Source of the DNA: Trichobilharzia regenti
Lineage: Eukaryota; Platyhelminthes; Trematoda; Strigeidida; Schistosomatidae
Direction: 5' to 3'
DNA: 64,000 nucleotides
Assembly (NCBI GenBank): GCA_944472135.2
Contig: OX235270.1
Coordinates: forward strand, 78,997,168 to 79,061,167
Shown here piece by piece: positions 23,101 to 34,055 of the stretch. The translations under genes and the position numbers were made by a program. Position 1 is the first letter of the stretch. Each line of letters starts with the position of its first letter. The notes beneath the pieces are model-generated. The model was given only the letters and a program-made list of their open reading frames with translations, was not told the origin of the DNA and searched no databases.

Positions 23101-24171
23101 AAGAAACAGCAGTCTTCCGCCGACTCTCTGTCGATACATTATAGCTAAGTGATTGATTTGTGTTCATCTCTGACTTGGAGACCATTACGTAAGGCAATGT
23201 ATCTAAGGATCTTATTTTAAGAAGCGAACTAAACAGCTTTTGATAAGACCCATTCTTTACTCATCCGAACAGCATTTGATTGATCAGTAAGTGGAGATTA
23301 TGCAAAAATACCGTCTGTACCCACCTTTCTTAGTCCTTAGGATCTGTTTAGCCGGATCGACTATCAATTGGAATCTACTCGGGCTGCGAGACTTCTGCTC
23401 TAGCGCTCTATGCTATATCTATATTAGCAAGTCCACACAGATTAGTCAAATAATCCCTTGAAACACATTAGGTGAAATTTGTAGATTCACCGCATTGATC
23501 AGTCATATTTAAATGAATAAGCACACTCGAGTTCTGTTTGTGTATCTCCAAGACACGATATACATCTGAAGCCTAAGATGCTGGAGTTCTCGTGAGTCCC
23601 ATTGTCGAATATCGCATTAGATCCGCACGTTGGTTCTAAGAGACTGGCTAAATTCGCTGGCAGAGATCACGGAGTCAAGAGAAGGTACAGAGCCCGTCTC
23701 TGTAATAGTCTTAACTGCGGGAAAGAAACCAGGAAGATAATGAGTGAAGAATGGAAATCAGCAATTTGTAGATGGTTGCTACTTCCCGGTTACCTACATC
23801 ATGGAAACAGATCTCATGCTGAGAGGCATTTGAAAAAAAGCAGTAGTGTCGTGTAACCGAAGAGCTCAGCAGACAACAATCTCAAGCTAAAGTCTGTATG
23901 GAGGAGGGAATTCTGCAGCTGTGTCTATGCAGTAGAAGTTACTGCTCCCAAAAGAAAATGCTGCTGCGCCTCTATTCACCAGATGCACGGCTTCCTCCTC
24001 ATGCTCATAATATAATATAAGCAGCGTACCCCGTGATAGCAAGTCTTATACTTAAAAACTATCAATTCAACCTTAATGTCACAGCGGAACCACAGCAACG
24101 TCTACTTTAGCCAGTATAGCCGATTGCATCACTATAAGATACAAGGCCGACTACCACTTCAAGATAGCTGC

Positions 24172-24202
<31 letters not shown>

Positions 24203-27200
24203 GATGCTGCCCAGAACTACTAATATGAAATAGTGAGTTCAACTTAGTGAGGTACAACTCACAACCAGTGTGTGCCACAAAAGTAACACGAATATAACCC
24301 TTACCTCAATAAATGTTCCACACCAACCTCCTCTGCTTCTTCAGCATCCACTTCAGATCGAAGATGATCGAACGATTTTGTTGTCGGTGACCCATCCTTA
24401 AAAAGACCACATTGTTAGTAGAACTATACAGGAAGAATCTTGTAATGACAAAATACAATCAACAAGTAAAAGATTAAGTTCACTGTAGTTACCTTAAACT
24501 GAGTTTTTAATTACATAGCCCACTGATTCGCAGACCGCCAAAATGAGTCTGAAGTTACAGCAACGATTAATAACCGTATATTTTGTCGTGTGAGTGATGT
24601 GTAGTTGACAATTAAGGATCCCAAGTATATTCAACGATTTGCTAAAGGGATAATACTACCCAGATGTTTAGTCACATTTAATTTTCTACTGTGATTGGTG
24701 GTAGTAGGAAAACAAATCCCTAAGACTTGTATATCAGTCGTTTACGATTCTAGTAATTGCCGCAGATAGACATAGATGAGATAGACTCCATCTCTTAAGT
24801 ATTCGAAAGCCAAATACTTGAACTAGTGTACCATATTTTTACACAAAAATATCCAAGACTAACAGCACTTGAATATTTTAATCCATGTTTACAACCTAGA
24901 TCATATCTGAATAATACTTGAATGAAGCTATTTGCAGTCTACCTGAAAGTGAATGCACGAGCTTCATGAAGTGATAGAAAAGTGGAGATGAACCGTGAAC
25001 AATTATAAGCTTATTGATATGCTCTATTAAGCAACTCCATGAGTGTCTTCAGAAGTCGCGTCACTAATTCTGATTCCAAGTCATATTTGACATCTCAAGT
25101 CACTACGTAACAAGATCTTGCCAACCTCACCCAAGAAGTAGTGATGCAACAATATATGCTAGTTACAAAACATATTACAAGCTGAAAGGCAACCTCTAGC
25201 TTGTCTGAATATCGATGAAGGGTTTAAGAAATAATTACACCATGACACCACCATACGCCAGTAACTTCATAGAGACTGACGACAGAACTGGTAGAACAGC
25301 CACACACTCTGCTCAGAAGCCACGTCCACCCATAAAGGGGTCACGCACACGGGCTTAATACGATTATGCTTAACATATATCGTCTTCACAAACACCGAGG
25401 ACTGCAAGATTACGTACCGATTGAATAGCTTGTCTGTCATCAAATACCAAACAACATCCACTATGGATAAGATTTTATTTTAATATATCACACAGTGTTC
25501 TATAGTAATATTAACTGATGACGTTTCGAGCAAAAACTATTGCTCATAATCCTATCAAGTTACTTACACAACTTTTTTTCTTCATTTATATACATGTATG
25601 GAATCAATTAGATTTTGGAATAAAAATCAATATGAGATGATGTATATTCAGAAATAATAATAGGTGTTACTCGTCCTATTTCCCATCTAATTTTAATTGG
25701 TCAATAACAATCGTATTATTATTTCTGAATATACATCATCCCATATTGATTTTAATTCCAAAATCTAATCGATCCCACAAATGCATATAAATGAAGAAAA
25801 AAGTTGTGTAAGTAACTTGATAGGATTATGAGCAATAGTTTTTGCTCGAAATGTCCTCAGTTAATATTACTGTACAACACTGTGTGATTTATCAAAATAA
25901 GATCTTATCCATAATGGAGGTATACTCTACCACAGTGCACAAGTTTTACTCTTATAGAAGTGTTCACATTATTACGTTTTTTTATCTCTGAAGTAACAGA
26001 ATCATCAAACTAGGCCTGTGTATTAAAATAACACATGCAGTTTTAAGTGAAAAGTTTACCGAAAAGATTTTTGAGGTGATTTCAGCAGGAGGAGTGAACA
26101 GCTCTTCCGTGAATCATGGTCGAGTCTATTGCGATATCACACTTCCTTGCTTTCCGAGAATGAGTACTTTCACTTAATTAGCGAAAAACTATAACCAGAA
26201 GGCATTTCAATTTGTTGCATGTAAACTCTGTGAAGTTAATTCTACATGCTTACTTCTGATTACCGATATCTATACAGGCAATAAATCAGAAAAATTTTCA
26301 GGAACATCAAGAGTGTTGAAGCAGTTATATCAGAAATGAGTGTTGTGAGGGTCTGCAAAAGTATTACAGTTTTCATACTTATGCCAAACAACATCGTCTG
26401 AATAATAATGGTGGCAATTTTTTCTGCGAGGAACATCTACAAGAAAACATAACCACATACGTACTTCAGATGTCTTCAGAATTGGATTGGTGAGAATGTA
26501 TGAGAGAAACGGTAAAATCAGACAATTCCAATACAGGGTGAGCCAAATAAAAATATGCAGTTTAATGACTATTAAATCTGAAGTGCTCCGTCTCAGGACT
26601 TAAAGACATCACAAGATCTTTAAGTAAACACTATTCCTAATAAACATCTCTCAAGGGGAGTCATGCCCGTGGGGTCACACGCAGTCGACATACCAAAAAG
26701 ATACTACGGTTGACATGTAATGTGCCCTAAGTTTAAATAGTTACATAGATAAATAAAACTTACTAGAACATGTTTCCTAATATGTACGACCCAAATCATT
26801 TTACCGTACTTTAAAATGGTTCTATAAACTGCAACACAAATCAGACAGAAGCAATTCACAACTTCCATTCCGTGCATTAGTTAAATTATACAAACATTTC
26901 AAGTGATTTATTATTTGTATCAAACACTGGGTATTTTTTGAACTCTGTGATTCCATTATTGACTGTGTTCAAGATATTTATAAGCGAATAATTCTCAGTT
27001 TATTCTTTGGAGATACTAAAGGTTACCTAAAAATCTGCTTTACAAAATGCGATAGTACTGCTACATTGTATCTTGGAAAAGTATTGAAAATTGATGAAAC
27101 AGCCAATTCACACAGGTGTTCGACCAAGAGCTACCGGACAGATCAGAGTTTAAATAATCAAAGCGTGAAAGTAAACAGCGGAAATTCACTTAGTGACTGA

Positions 27201-27831
27201 TCATGTATGATTCAAGTGAATTACAACATTCAAAAAGATCAAGTGTTAGGCTCAAATATTACCAAATATAACCAGAACTTACATCGTGAATCTCTTCGAC
27301 AGCAATGTAGGCCTCAGTTGGTAAACCATCAACTTCTTTTCTTCTGACATCAACGACAACCAATACCGAATTCGGAGTGTATTTACGGAAAAGTTCATTG
27401 ATCTTTATGTCGTTTGTGCAAAGCTTAGGACCTGAGTGATACCAACCCACAATCTTTTCACGAGCTATCATAAACGACAAATCAATATAAACTACGCCTT
27501 ACCATTGACTTTCTTAAACATTGCAAACATGCTTTCCAAGTAATCATGGTCGAGGAACCATACATCAGGATCAGATATATCTTCCTCAAATGGCACTAAA
27601 GGGGTTTTTATAGGTGATGCTTTGTACCTGCAAAGCTATTACTGACATCCAGTACAGTTCCATTCAGTGATCCTAAAAGAACACCTACAACTCGCTTCTG
27701 GCCACTTGTAACTTTTCCTGACCGACTGTAGTGATCAACCACTCCTAGTAGGACCAGAGGGTGCACCACAACTTTTTTGATTTTCGTTTGGCTTGGTGTT
27801 TTTTTCTTCGCATATTCAGTCTCTTCAACAT
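20116..27831 (-). CDS. PSMD7: 26S proteasome non-ATPase regulatory subunit 7 (PSMD7/Rpn8)
   Basis: This lid subunit of the 19S particle is an MPN-domain scaffold that pairs with the deubiquitinase Rpn11. Exons on the minus strand are 27831-27628, 27595-27503, 27464-27283, 24396-24305 and 20617-20116 (TGA at 20118-20116). All splice sites are GT-AG and the phases match (1, 1, 0, 2). Recognisable family stretches in order are [94 protein letters not shown] ([17 protein letters not shown]) and [10 protein letters not shown]. The zinc-binding H-x-H of active JAMM proteases is absent (WYHSG), as in Rpn8 generally, so it is non-catalytic. The visible part is about 356 residues, against about 324 for human. 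The extra length includes a charged, Ser/Asn/Asp/Lys-rich C-terminal tail. No in-frame ATG occurs in the first exon seen, so the start must lie in an upstream exon that I could not fix. Confidence 0.95.
22536..23090 (-). pseudogene. RTE LINE endonuclease fragment in PSMD7 intron 4
   Basis: On the minus strand the frame 23056-22838 contains [15 protein letters not shown] and VISAGDFNA. The next piece (22841-22536) contains [13 protein letters not shown] and [16 protein letters not shown] text. These match the endonuclease order seen intact at 4980-5230. It is heavily decayed. A further partial copy seems to follow at 23095-23260. Confidence 0.7.
24175..24202. repeat. TA dinucleotide microsatellite
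   Basis: An uninterrupted TA run inside PSMD7 intron 4. Confidence 0.9.
24397..27282 (-). other. PSMD7 intron 3 (2886 nt)
   Basis: The donor is GTAAGT at 27282 and the acceptor CTTTTTAAG at 24397. It contains the large foldback element at 25458-25965. No other coding feature was recognised in 24397-25450 or 25970-27280. Confidence 0.8.
25458..25965. repeat. Foldback element made of two Penelope-like termini
   Basis: The left arm, 25458-25662, is matched by the reverse complement at 25714-25917, with a loop of about 51 bp. Each arm carries the Penelope end motif: ACTGATGACGTTTCGAGC at 25514-25531 and its altered complement near 25840-25858. The right side extends further to 25965, with a sequence (GTGCACAAGTTTTACTCTTA) also found at the ends of the copies at 43.3 and 61.2 kb. 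There is no coding capacity. The arms differ at scattered positions. Confidence 0.85.
27465..27627 (-). other. Two micro-introns of PSMD7 (32 and 38 nt)
   Basis: Intron 1 is 27627-27596 (GTACAA...TTTAG, 32 nt) and intron 2 is 27502-27465 (GTAAGG...GATAG, 38 nt), separated by the 93-nt exon 2. Removing them gives an uninterrupted frame matching Rpn8. Very short introns near the 5' end are typical of schistosome genes. Confidence 0.9.
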
Positions 27832-28109
27832 CTAAAGTCTGGATACCGTTTACAGATAGCACACACGCTCACCATGATTAGGAACGACAACCTAATTACC
27901 CGCCTTGAGGCTGTAGGGCAATTCAAGGACTTCGTGATTCCGTTAAGGTAAAAATCTGGTTGTTTTATCGAAGACCAGAGTAATTTGCTTGGATAAACCA
28001 CTTGAATTGATCCTTTGGCATCAAAAGACACGTCCACCTGGGAATATGTGTGCATCTGAGTAAAAATGGTTTAATATCAGTAAAAAGTTTGAGCATTGTG
28101 GATTAGATC

Positions 28110-28243
28110 AAATAAAGTATAATTATATTTTAATAGTTTACACACAATGATAAGTTTTGTTATTGGTAATTTTGCTCGAAATATTACCAATAGCAGAACT
28201 TATCATTGTGTGTAAACTATTAAAGTATAATTATACTTTATTT
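28110..28243. repeat. 61-bp near-perfect hairpin
   Basis: Arm 28110-28170 pairs with 28183-28243 across a 12-nt loop (TTTGCTCGAAAT). There are three differences between arms, and each gives a U-G pair if transcribed from the plus strand, so all 61 positions could pair in RNA. It lies just upstream of PSMD7. The loop contains GCTCGAAA, the core text of the Penelope terminal motif, which suggests a relation to that family. Confidence 0.9.
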
Positions 28244-28249
28244 AAAAAT

Positions 28250-29530
28250 GGTTTGTTTAGCCAGTGATATCCCTAATCTGCTGTCTACAGTTTTGACGAT
28301 AGGGCTGAATTTCACGTTAGTTCTTCCTTTCAAGTGTTAGTGGTCTTCTAGTTCCATCTCAAAAAGTCAGTGAAGGACTTAAAGACCACTCCTTCCAAGA
28401 TTTAGTACCACAATTTATTTTAGATCTAAATGCAGCAACTTCTAAAACAAGTGTATCACTGTTAAATTATATGAACATTACTGTGACAAAATTCTGGGCC
28501 GCTTCCAGATATCCAAATTTTTCCACAGTTTTCCTGAATCAAGAGGTTTATGAGAAGGCTAGACTGACTTTTTGAGCTCCTTGTGTACTTGAAATACCGC
28601 AAAACATTTCAGTCCCTAGCTTAACATGAAAAATCGTTCATAGTACGATTTTCTCGATTTGGTTTGATACCATTACTCACTTAAGTCGTCCCTTTGTATC
28701 TTGCTCTTATATTTATAAACAATAACACATCCATTTTTTCATACTAATGAATGTGTGGAAGTACCTCCACACAACTGTCAGCTTAAAGGATTGCTTGCTT
28801 TCGCTCACAGTTTACATGCTCCATATCCTTCCTTAGCGTTCCTAACGGTTCTCACCACCGATCTGTAGAGTTGCTCAAATCCAGGCAGCCTGTCAAAGTG
28901 GGAATGTAATGTCTTGTAGCACTCTGCATTCCACCATCGCCCACGAAACGGAATTAGTGCCTGTTACCACCTCATATTTCGTATCAACAAGAAACTGCGT
29001 TATCTAAGTAAAATGTCATTTTTTCTTGGCCCAGTTTAGGGAAAAACAAGGCGCGACAGATTTGAGATATGTAGTGAAATTTATGGTGAATCCGTTGGCA
29101 GATTTCTATTCCTAGATTGGACTTAAAGGATTTTCTTTGTGATGTTTATAAGAAGGAGGAAGCTGCTACAAAACCTACGTTGTACACAAGAATACAAGCC
29201 TGTTTCCTAGATTAGGGAAAAGGTTATTTCCCAGAAGAAACTAACTCATCAGGGCTTACTAGGCATCTTTATAAACTATTATTTAATCATTTAACGACAC
29301 ACCACCCACTTAAATGGTTTTTACGTCTAATGGGGGGTCCCATTAAACGGACCACTTTGTATATTAGAGTGTCACAATAAGCCAATCTTTGTGAAATAAA
29401 ATTAAAACGTTCTTCAGGAGTTTCATTCAGTTTGTCAAGGAGTAATTTACGTAATATATTATACGTTCATTTGCCGTCTCTGGCGTATGTGGCTTAATAT
29501 ATTTGCACCTCTCAAGTATTGGTTTTGTAG
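28250..29530. other. Intergenic, no feature recognised
   Basis: AT-rich, with stops in all frames. No known domain, RNA gene or repeat was seen. Confidence 0.4.
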
Positions 29531-29539
29531 GTATTTTGT

Positions 29540-29720
29540 TTGACTGGTCACAGGATTTCATCATGGGCTGACATCAGTTAGAGGACCGCTGAAAAACTTG
29601 GAACTACTGGAGATCTGGGTCGTCAGCCTACTTTGGGACTGTTCAGCAGTAGGTACCCACCGGGATTCGAACCGAGGACCTTCTGGCTGCAAGGTGAGCT
29701 CGTAGATCATTAAGTCATTT
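29540..29720 (-). mobile_element. SINE with hammerhead-ribozyme remnant, copy H1
   Basis: On the minus strand a tRNA-like head (B box GGTTCGAATCCC at 29673-29662) is followed at 29652-29604 by a hammerhead-like module. This consists of helix I strand CTACTG, a core CTGAACA (canonical CUGANGA with one change), a GTCCCAAAGTAGG hairpin region, a degraded GAAA box (GACGA) and the helix I partner CAGTAG. A conserved tail with CTAACTGATGT follows. The architecture is that of the schistosome Sm-alpha type SINE, named here from memory of that family. The core changes mean it is probably not active. Confidence 0.6.
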
Positions 29721-29789
29721 GGGACAGTGGCAGTGACTCATCGAAGAAGGCATTGCGAAGTTGTCTCGCCATGTCATGAATTCCAGAAG

Positions 29790-29995
29790 TTAGAATTCAT
29801 GGGCCATTGGATCGGGTCCCAGTGGCTCAATTGTCTACGAGCTCACCTTGTGACCAGAAGGTCCTGGATTCAAACCCCAATGGGTGCGTACTGTTGAATA
29901 AACCCAAACTAGGCCGACGAAATAGCTATCCAGTACTCCCATATGGTTTTCCAGTGGTTCTCCATGGATGCCAGCTCGTGATGAAAACTTCCATC
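29790..29995 (+). mobile_element. SINE with hammerhead-ribozyme remnant, copy H2
   Basis: The head has AGTGGCTCAATTG and GGATTCAAACCCC. The module at 29888-29936 reads GTACTG, TTGAATA, AACCCAAACTAGGCC, GACGAAATAGCTATC, CAGTAC. The GAAA box is intact (29919-29922), followed by the self-complementary ATAGCTAT and the cleavage-type UC. Helix I (GTACTG with CAGTAC) pairs perfectly. The first core box is mutated. It is in inverted orientation to H1, about 170 bp away. Confidence 0.6.
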
Positions 29996-31445
29996 CAATA
30001 GTTGCGTCTTAATTTCAGAATATGACATGATATCACAGAGATGTAAATCTTATTGTGAGAAAGCATTTACAAAAAGCAGTGTCAAGGTTGTAACTTCAAA
30101 AGCTGACAAAACAGAATCAGGGTTTGTTGCGCTTTGGTTAAAATATGCTGTATGGAACGCGAAACGTCATAAAGTGATTGGATCGATTCCATGAGGTGAG
30201 ACGTTAAAAGTTGGACAGAAGACTCAAAGGATTACTGTTCGTCCGACAAACAGATCAAATAGGTATCATACTTCCTAATGAATAGCGACGCCTAGATCCC
30301 TTGAACCAATAAACCCTAGCACCAGCAGTCACTACAACCAGTAATCACACATTTCGCAAAAGTCTTAATCATACTCAGACATACAGGTTTCTGCTAGCAA
30401 GCTCCAGCTTTTCAATATCTGGGATTACGGTTCAGTCACAACTAGCATTCGCCTACGCAGACGTTTAGCGCTAAACTCTCGTTAGTCTACACCGTGTCTC
30501 CTTTTGAATTTACGCCCGCATTGATCCAAAGCTTCTGTATGAACCAAATCTCATTCCTTTCTATAATTCCGAGGAACTGTCACTGTGGTGGTAATCTCAG
30601 AAAGATTTGCTGAATTCGTCCAGTACAGTGAAATATATCCAAATAGGGCACCATAGCTAAGTGTTCAATCCTGGAAATACAAACAAGCAATAAAATGACA
30701 CAAATCAAAGCCTACTTATATTTAGCAAACATGTAAGTAAGTATCAGTGGGCAAAGTAAGATCGGATTCAAAGTTTCGTTAAGGCACACTCTACATACAA
30801 GTCGAAAGTAAACCCATATTTGTGGGCCCAGTAATGGTTTGCTAACCCTGAAGAATAACAAGCTTCAGCACTCTTACTCACTTTAGTGTCGAAATCGATG
30901 TCGGCTTACCCCGGCGCCTGACTTTGTTACTCTAATTACTCAAGCAAACACACGTTTTTCTATCTGGATATCATCTGTTCTCGCTTCGATGATTCCTAAC
31001 GTAGAGTGACTAATAATTCAAAAATCCCCTCCTAGTAGTCCGCCTGCAGTACTCACATTTATTCCATCATCCCTTGTAATTTTGCAATTCATAGTCTTCA
31101 TACCTCATATGCGCACCGTTGTTCCTAAAGTCTCACACCATCTTCCGAATGAACCCCATTACTTGCCCCTATTTTTGGTAGAATAAAATTCACAGTGCTT
31201 CTCTCTGCTTAGATAAGAGGCTAGATTGTCGACAGTAATTTACAATTATACTACCGTCAACATTTTTGATGGATGAGCCAAAGGATGCTCTTTGAAGTGA
31301 ACACTTCGCCTGGCTGTCTACTGCAAACATGTTTTGTCCCATTCGGCTATTGTGAACACGGTTTAAATCTCATTTTGTTGAGATTATTCTTGGTCATTTA
31401 TACTCCCAAAGCCAAACTTTTTCAGGCACCTTGTCAAACAAGTCT
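29996..31445. other. Intergenic, no feature recognised
   Basis: No coding domain or RNA gene was recognised. A CGAAACGTC string occurs near 30161, without the rest of a hammerhead. Confidence 0.4.
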
Positions 31446-31446
31446 T

Positions 31447-31798
31447 ATAAACCGTTAACGCCCAGCTCTTGCTACGCAGGGCCTCTCGTTGTCTGTCGAA
31501 TATTTTCAGAAACGCTTAGTATTAACCGACGAAAACCCAAAACACTGTTTGACGACTCAAGAATTCTTTATTTTAACGCCAACATATAACCAGAAATACT
31601 GGCATTGAAGACTAAGGTCTAAAAACAAATATTACCACAATAAATCACGATATTATTTCTGAGAGTCTTTTCTATCTTCTATCTGAACAGCGATTGATGA
31701 GACGATGACTGTCGTATTGATGCTTCCGCGAAAAATTGGGGAAATTGGTTTTGAGCGAACAACCATGAATTGATCATTCAATATTCAACTACATTGAC
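31447..31798 (-). mobile_element. Diverged BEL/Pao-type LTR, minus orientation
   Basis: It reads as the reverse complement of the LTRs at 31799, 33697, 37561 and 39477, from GTAAACC-type sequence near its left end to CAACTACATTGACA at 31798, but with many substitutions. It is the oldest of the five LTRs. It stands head to head with the next LTR, which begins at 31799 without its first ~22 bp. Confidence 0.8.
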
Positions 31799-32282
31799 AA
31801 ACGATCAATTCATGGTTGTTTGATCAAAACCAACTTCCCCAATTTTCGCGGAAGCATCAATCAGCCAGTCATCGTCTCATCGGTCGCTGTTCAGAAAGAA
31901 GTCAGGACAAATACCGTCAGAAGTAATATTGTGATTTATTATCGTAATATTTGTTCATAGACCTTAGTGGAAACATTTTTTATATGTTGGTGTTACAATA
32001 AAGAATTCTCGAGTGGCCAATCGGTGTTTTGGTTTTTTCGTCCGTTATTACTAAGCGTTTCTGAGAAACTTCAAGGAACAGCGTGAGCCCGAGCGTAGCA
32101 AGAGCTGGGCATCAACGGTTTACGAGACATAGCTGACAGTTTCTGACGGTAGAAACAGATTCTGGCGGATTCAGACAGTTGGTGAAAGTTTGGATAGTCA
32201 CCGTTCATCTTTCCTGGTGCCGGTCAAGTCCTCTTTGAACAAGCAATATCTGGAACTTTTTTGAATTGGTTCGAGTTCAACA

Positions 32283-32920
32283 ATGTCTGGGTCAAAGAAG
32301 GGACAGAGCGTCTTGGATGCAAACAGGAAGTTAAGTCATGGTGACTTGTCTGTTAATTGTAACGATGTGTCTGATGTTAAGCATGACATGGTTGATGTTA
32401 CTGTTTCGCCGTTCAGGGGTTATAGGAACATCAAACCCCTAAATTTGAACCACGGTGTTTCGATGGAAACCCGGCTGATTATTTACAATTTGTAAAGGAG
32501 TTTGAGATCATGTTGAGTAGTTTTCTATTAAGTGATGAATTGAAATTGATGTATTTGATGAGGTATTGCACTGGAGATGCTTCAATAGCTATACAGTGCT
32601 GTAAGCTCATGCCCCCTAATGATGGATACGCTGAGGCTATGAGCATATTACGTCAAAGGTTTGGAAGACCTTCAATGATTGTAAGGAACGTATACGAAGC
32701 TGTCAAAGGTAACGGCAGTCAACTTCAAGATGACTCCAAGGCACTTACTGAGTTTTAGATAATCTTATGACTTATAAGAATACGTTGATTTCGATGAATT
32801 GCATGAGTGACCCCAACTCGAGCTCAGTCCTAGAGGTAATTGCGAGACGCCTACCTACTCGACTGCAAAGGAAGTGGGTAAAAATAAGCTCTCGTATAGA
32901 GGAGGAGGTCAGCAAATGAA
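32283..32920 (+). pseudogene. BEL/Pao Gag fragment, copy A
   Basis: The start ATG at 32283 opens MSGSKKGQSVLDANRK. The frame shifts near 32434, and the next frame carries the family hallmark FDGNPADYLQF-type text and LSDELKLMYLMRYCTGDASIAI, then AMSILRQRFGRP (to 32758). After one more frame break, SMNCMSDPNSSSVLEV and ARRLPTRLQRKWV continue to about 32918. This is the DUF1759-type Gag region of BEL/Pao elements, which packages element RNA. Both breaks are shared with the other copy. Confidence 0.8.
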
Positions 32921-33068
32921 CTCTACAACGATTTTCAAACCTAGGGCGTCAACCTGAGAGGGGTTGTAGGCGTACTGCTGTAAGTCCTGCGATTCTTCAC
33001 AGGAATTCCATCAAGATATGATCCGCGAGTTTGTGTGTACTGTTTGTATATACGTGTGGTGTGTCATA

Positions 33069-33470
33069 TCATTTGGTGTTTTTTGGATTAATTGTGTTTA
33101 CTCGTTGTTTTCGTACCTTAATGTTATTGCATAATTTTGTTAAAATTTTCGTCGTGATTACTTCTGAAGTTGTTTCGAGTCTTCTACGTTCGTAAATGAA
33201 TTGATTGATGTTAAGGACAGCAGATGGGTCGTATACGCCGGGGAGGCTATTGCTGAGAATGAAATGCATACGGAGATAATTGTTAGCTGTGGTCCCACAC
33301 GCCGGGGAGAAATAGTGTAAACGACTGAGGCTCGTATACGTCACCGTTACTAGAATTGAGGCAGAATGAGTGACAAGCGATTGCAGTGGTAATTGGTAGT
33401 GAGTAGATAAGAGGATGAGCGTAGAGTATCGTGAGGTGCTGCCATGGTCACGTTGCATTCTGCAAGTCAT
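33069..33470 (-). other. 133-codon open frame of unknown meaning, copy A
   Basis: An ATG-to-stop frame antisense to the LTR unit, in the segment that replaces pol. It begins MTCRMQRDHGSTSRY and ends INPKNTK. It is preserved at full length in copy B with one amino-acid change (T to A). No known domain was seen. Because the copies are so alike, its preservation may only reflect their recent origin. Confidence 0.35.
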
Positions 33471-34055
33471 TCTAGCAAGTGGCGATTGTGTTGCAATAGG
33501 ATGCCTTCAACTGGAAGGCGCAGGTCGTCATTGATGTGTGAGATTGTGCTGTGGGTATGCTTGTGGTGTGTTGGCTTTTCTGTTTGTTTTCCATTTCAGC
33601 TCTGTCCGTGTGACCCAGGTTCTCGCAATGGCATCCAAGTCAACGTGTATTGGTCGTGATGGAAAGAAGGTGTTGGATCCCTTTTTCGCAGGGGAATGTC
33701 AATGTAGTTGAAGATTGAACGATCAATTCTTGGTTGTTTGCTCAAAACCAACTTCCCCAATTTTCGCGGAAGCATCAATCAGCCAGTCATCGTCTCATCG
33801 GTCGCTGTTCAGAAAGAAGTCAGGACAAAACCGTCAGAAGTAATATTGTGATTTATTATCGTAATATTTGTTCACAGACCTTAGTGGAAACATTTTTTAT
33901 ATGTTGGTGTTACAATAAAGAATTCTCGAGTGGCCAATCGGTGTTTTGGTTTTTTCGTCCGATATTACTAAGCGTTTCTGAGAAACTTCAAGGAACAGCG
34001 TGAGCCCGAGCGTAGGAATAGCTGGGCATTGACGGTTTACGAGACGTGGCTGACA

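Larger units (their letters stand above)
20618..24304 (-). other. PSMD7 intron 4 (3687 nt) with repeat debris
   Basis: The donor is GTAAGG at 24304 and the acceptor TTATAG at 20618. The intron contains a decayed RTE endonuclease in antisense (22536-23090), a copy of the repeat also found at 18995-19180 (near 21005-21190) and a TA dinucleotide run. The open frame at 23602-23856 shows no known domain. Confidence 0.8.
31799..34055 (+). mobile_element. Gag-only BEL/Pao LTR unit, copy A
   Basis: The 5' LTR is 31799-32147 and lacks about 22 bp at its start. The 3' LTR is 33697-34055 (359 bp, TGTCAATG...GCTGACA), preceded by a purine-rich GCAGGGGAA. Inside are a leader, a broken Gag and about 700 bp of unassigned sequence; there is no protease, RT or integrase. 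The unit is therefore non-autonomous. A second copy in the opposite orientation is at 37561-39835. Confidence 0.85.

Noticed and set aside
23602..23856. 84-codon frame in PSMD7 intron 4
   Set aside because: No domain and surrounded by decayed repeats.
27825..28055. 76-codon frame upstream of PSMD7 as its first exon
   Set aside because: Begins with a true ATG, but no donor in it joins in frame and phase to the first recognised exon with confidence.
30150..30175. Further hammerhead from a CGAAACGTC string
   Set aside because: No CUGANGA-like box or helix partners nearby.
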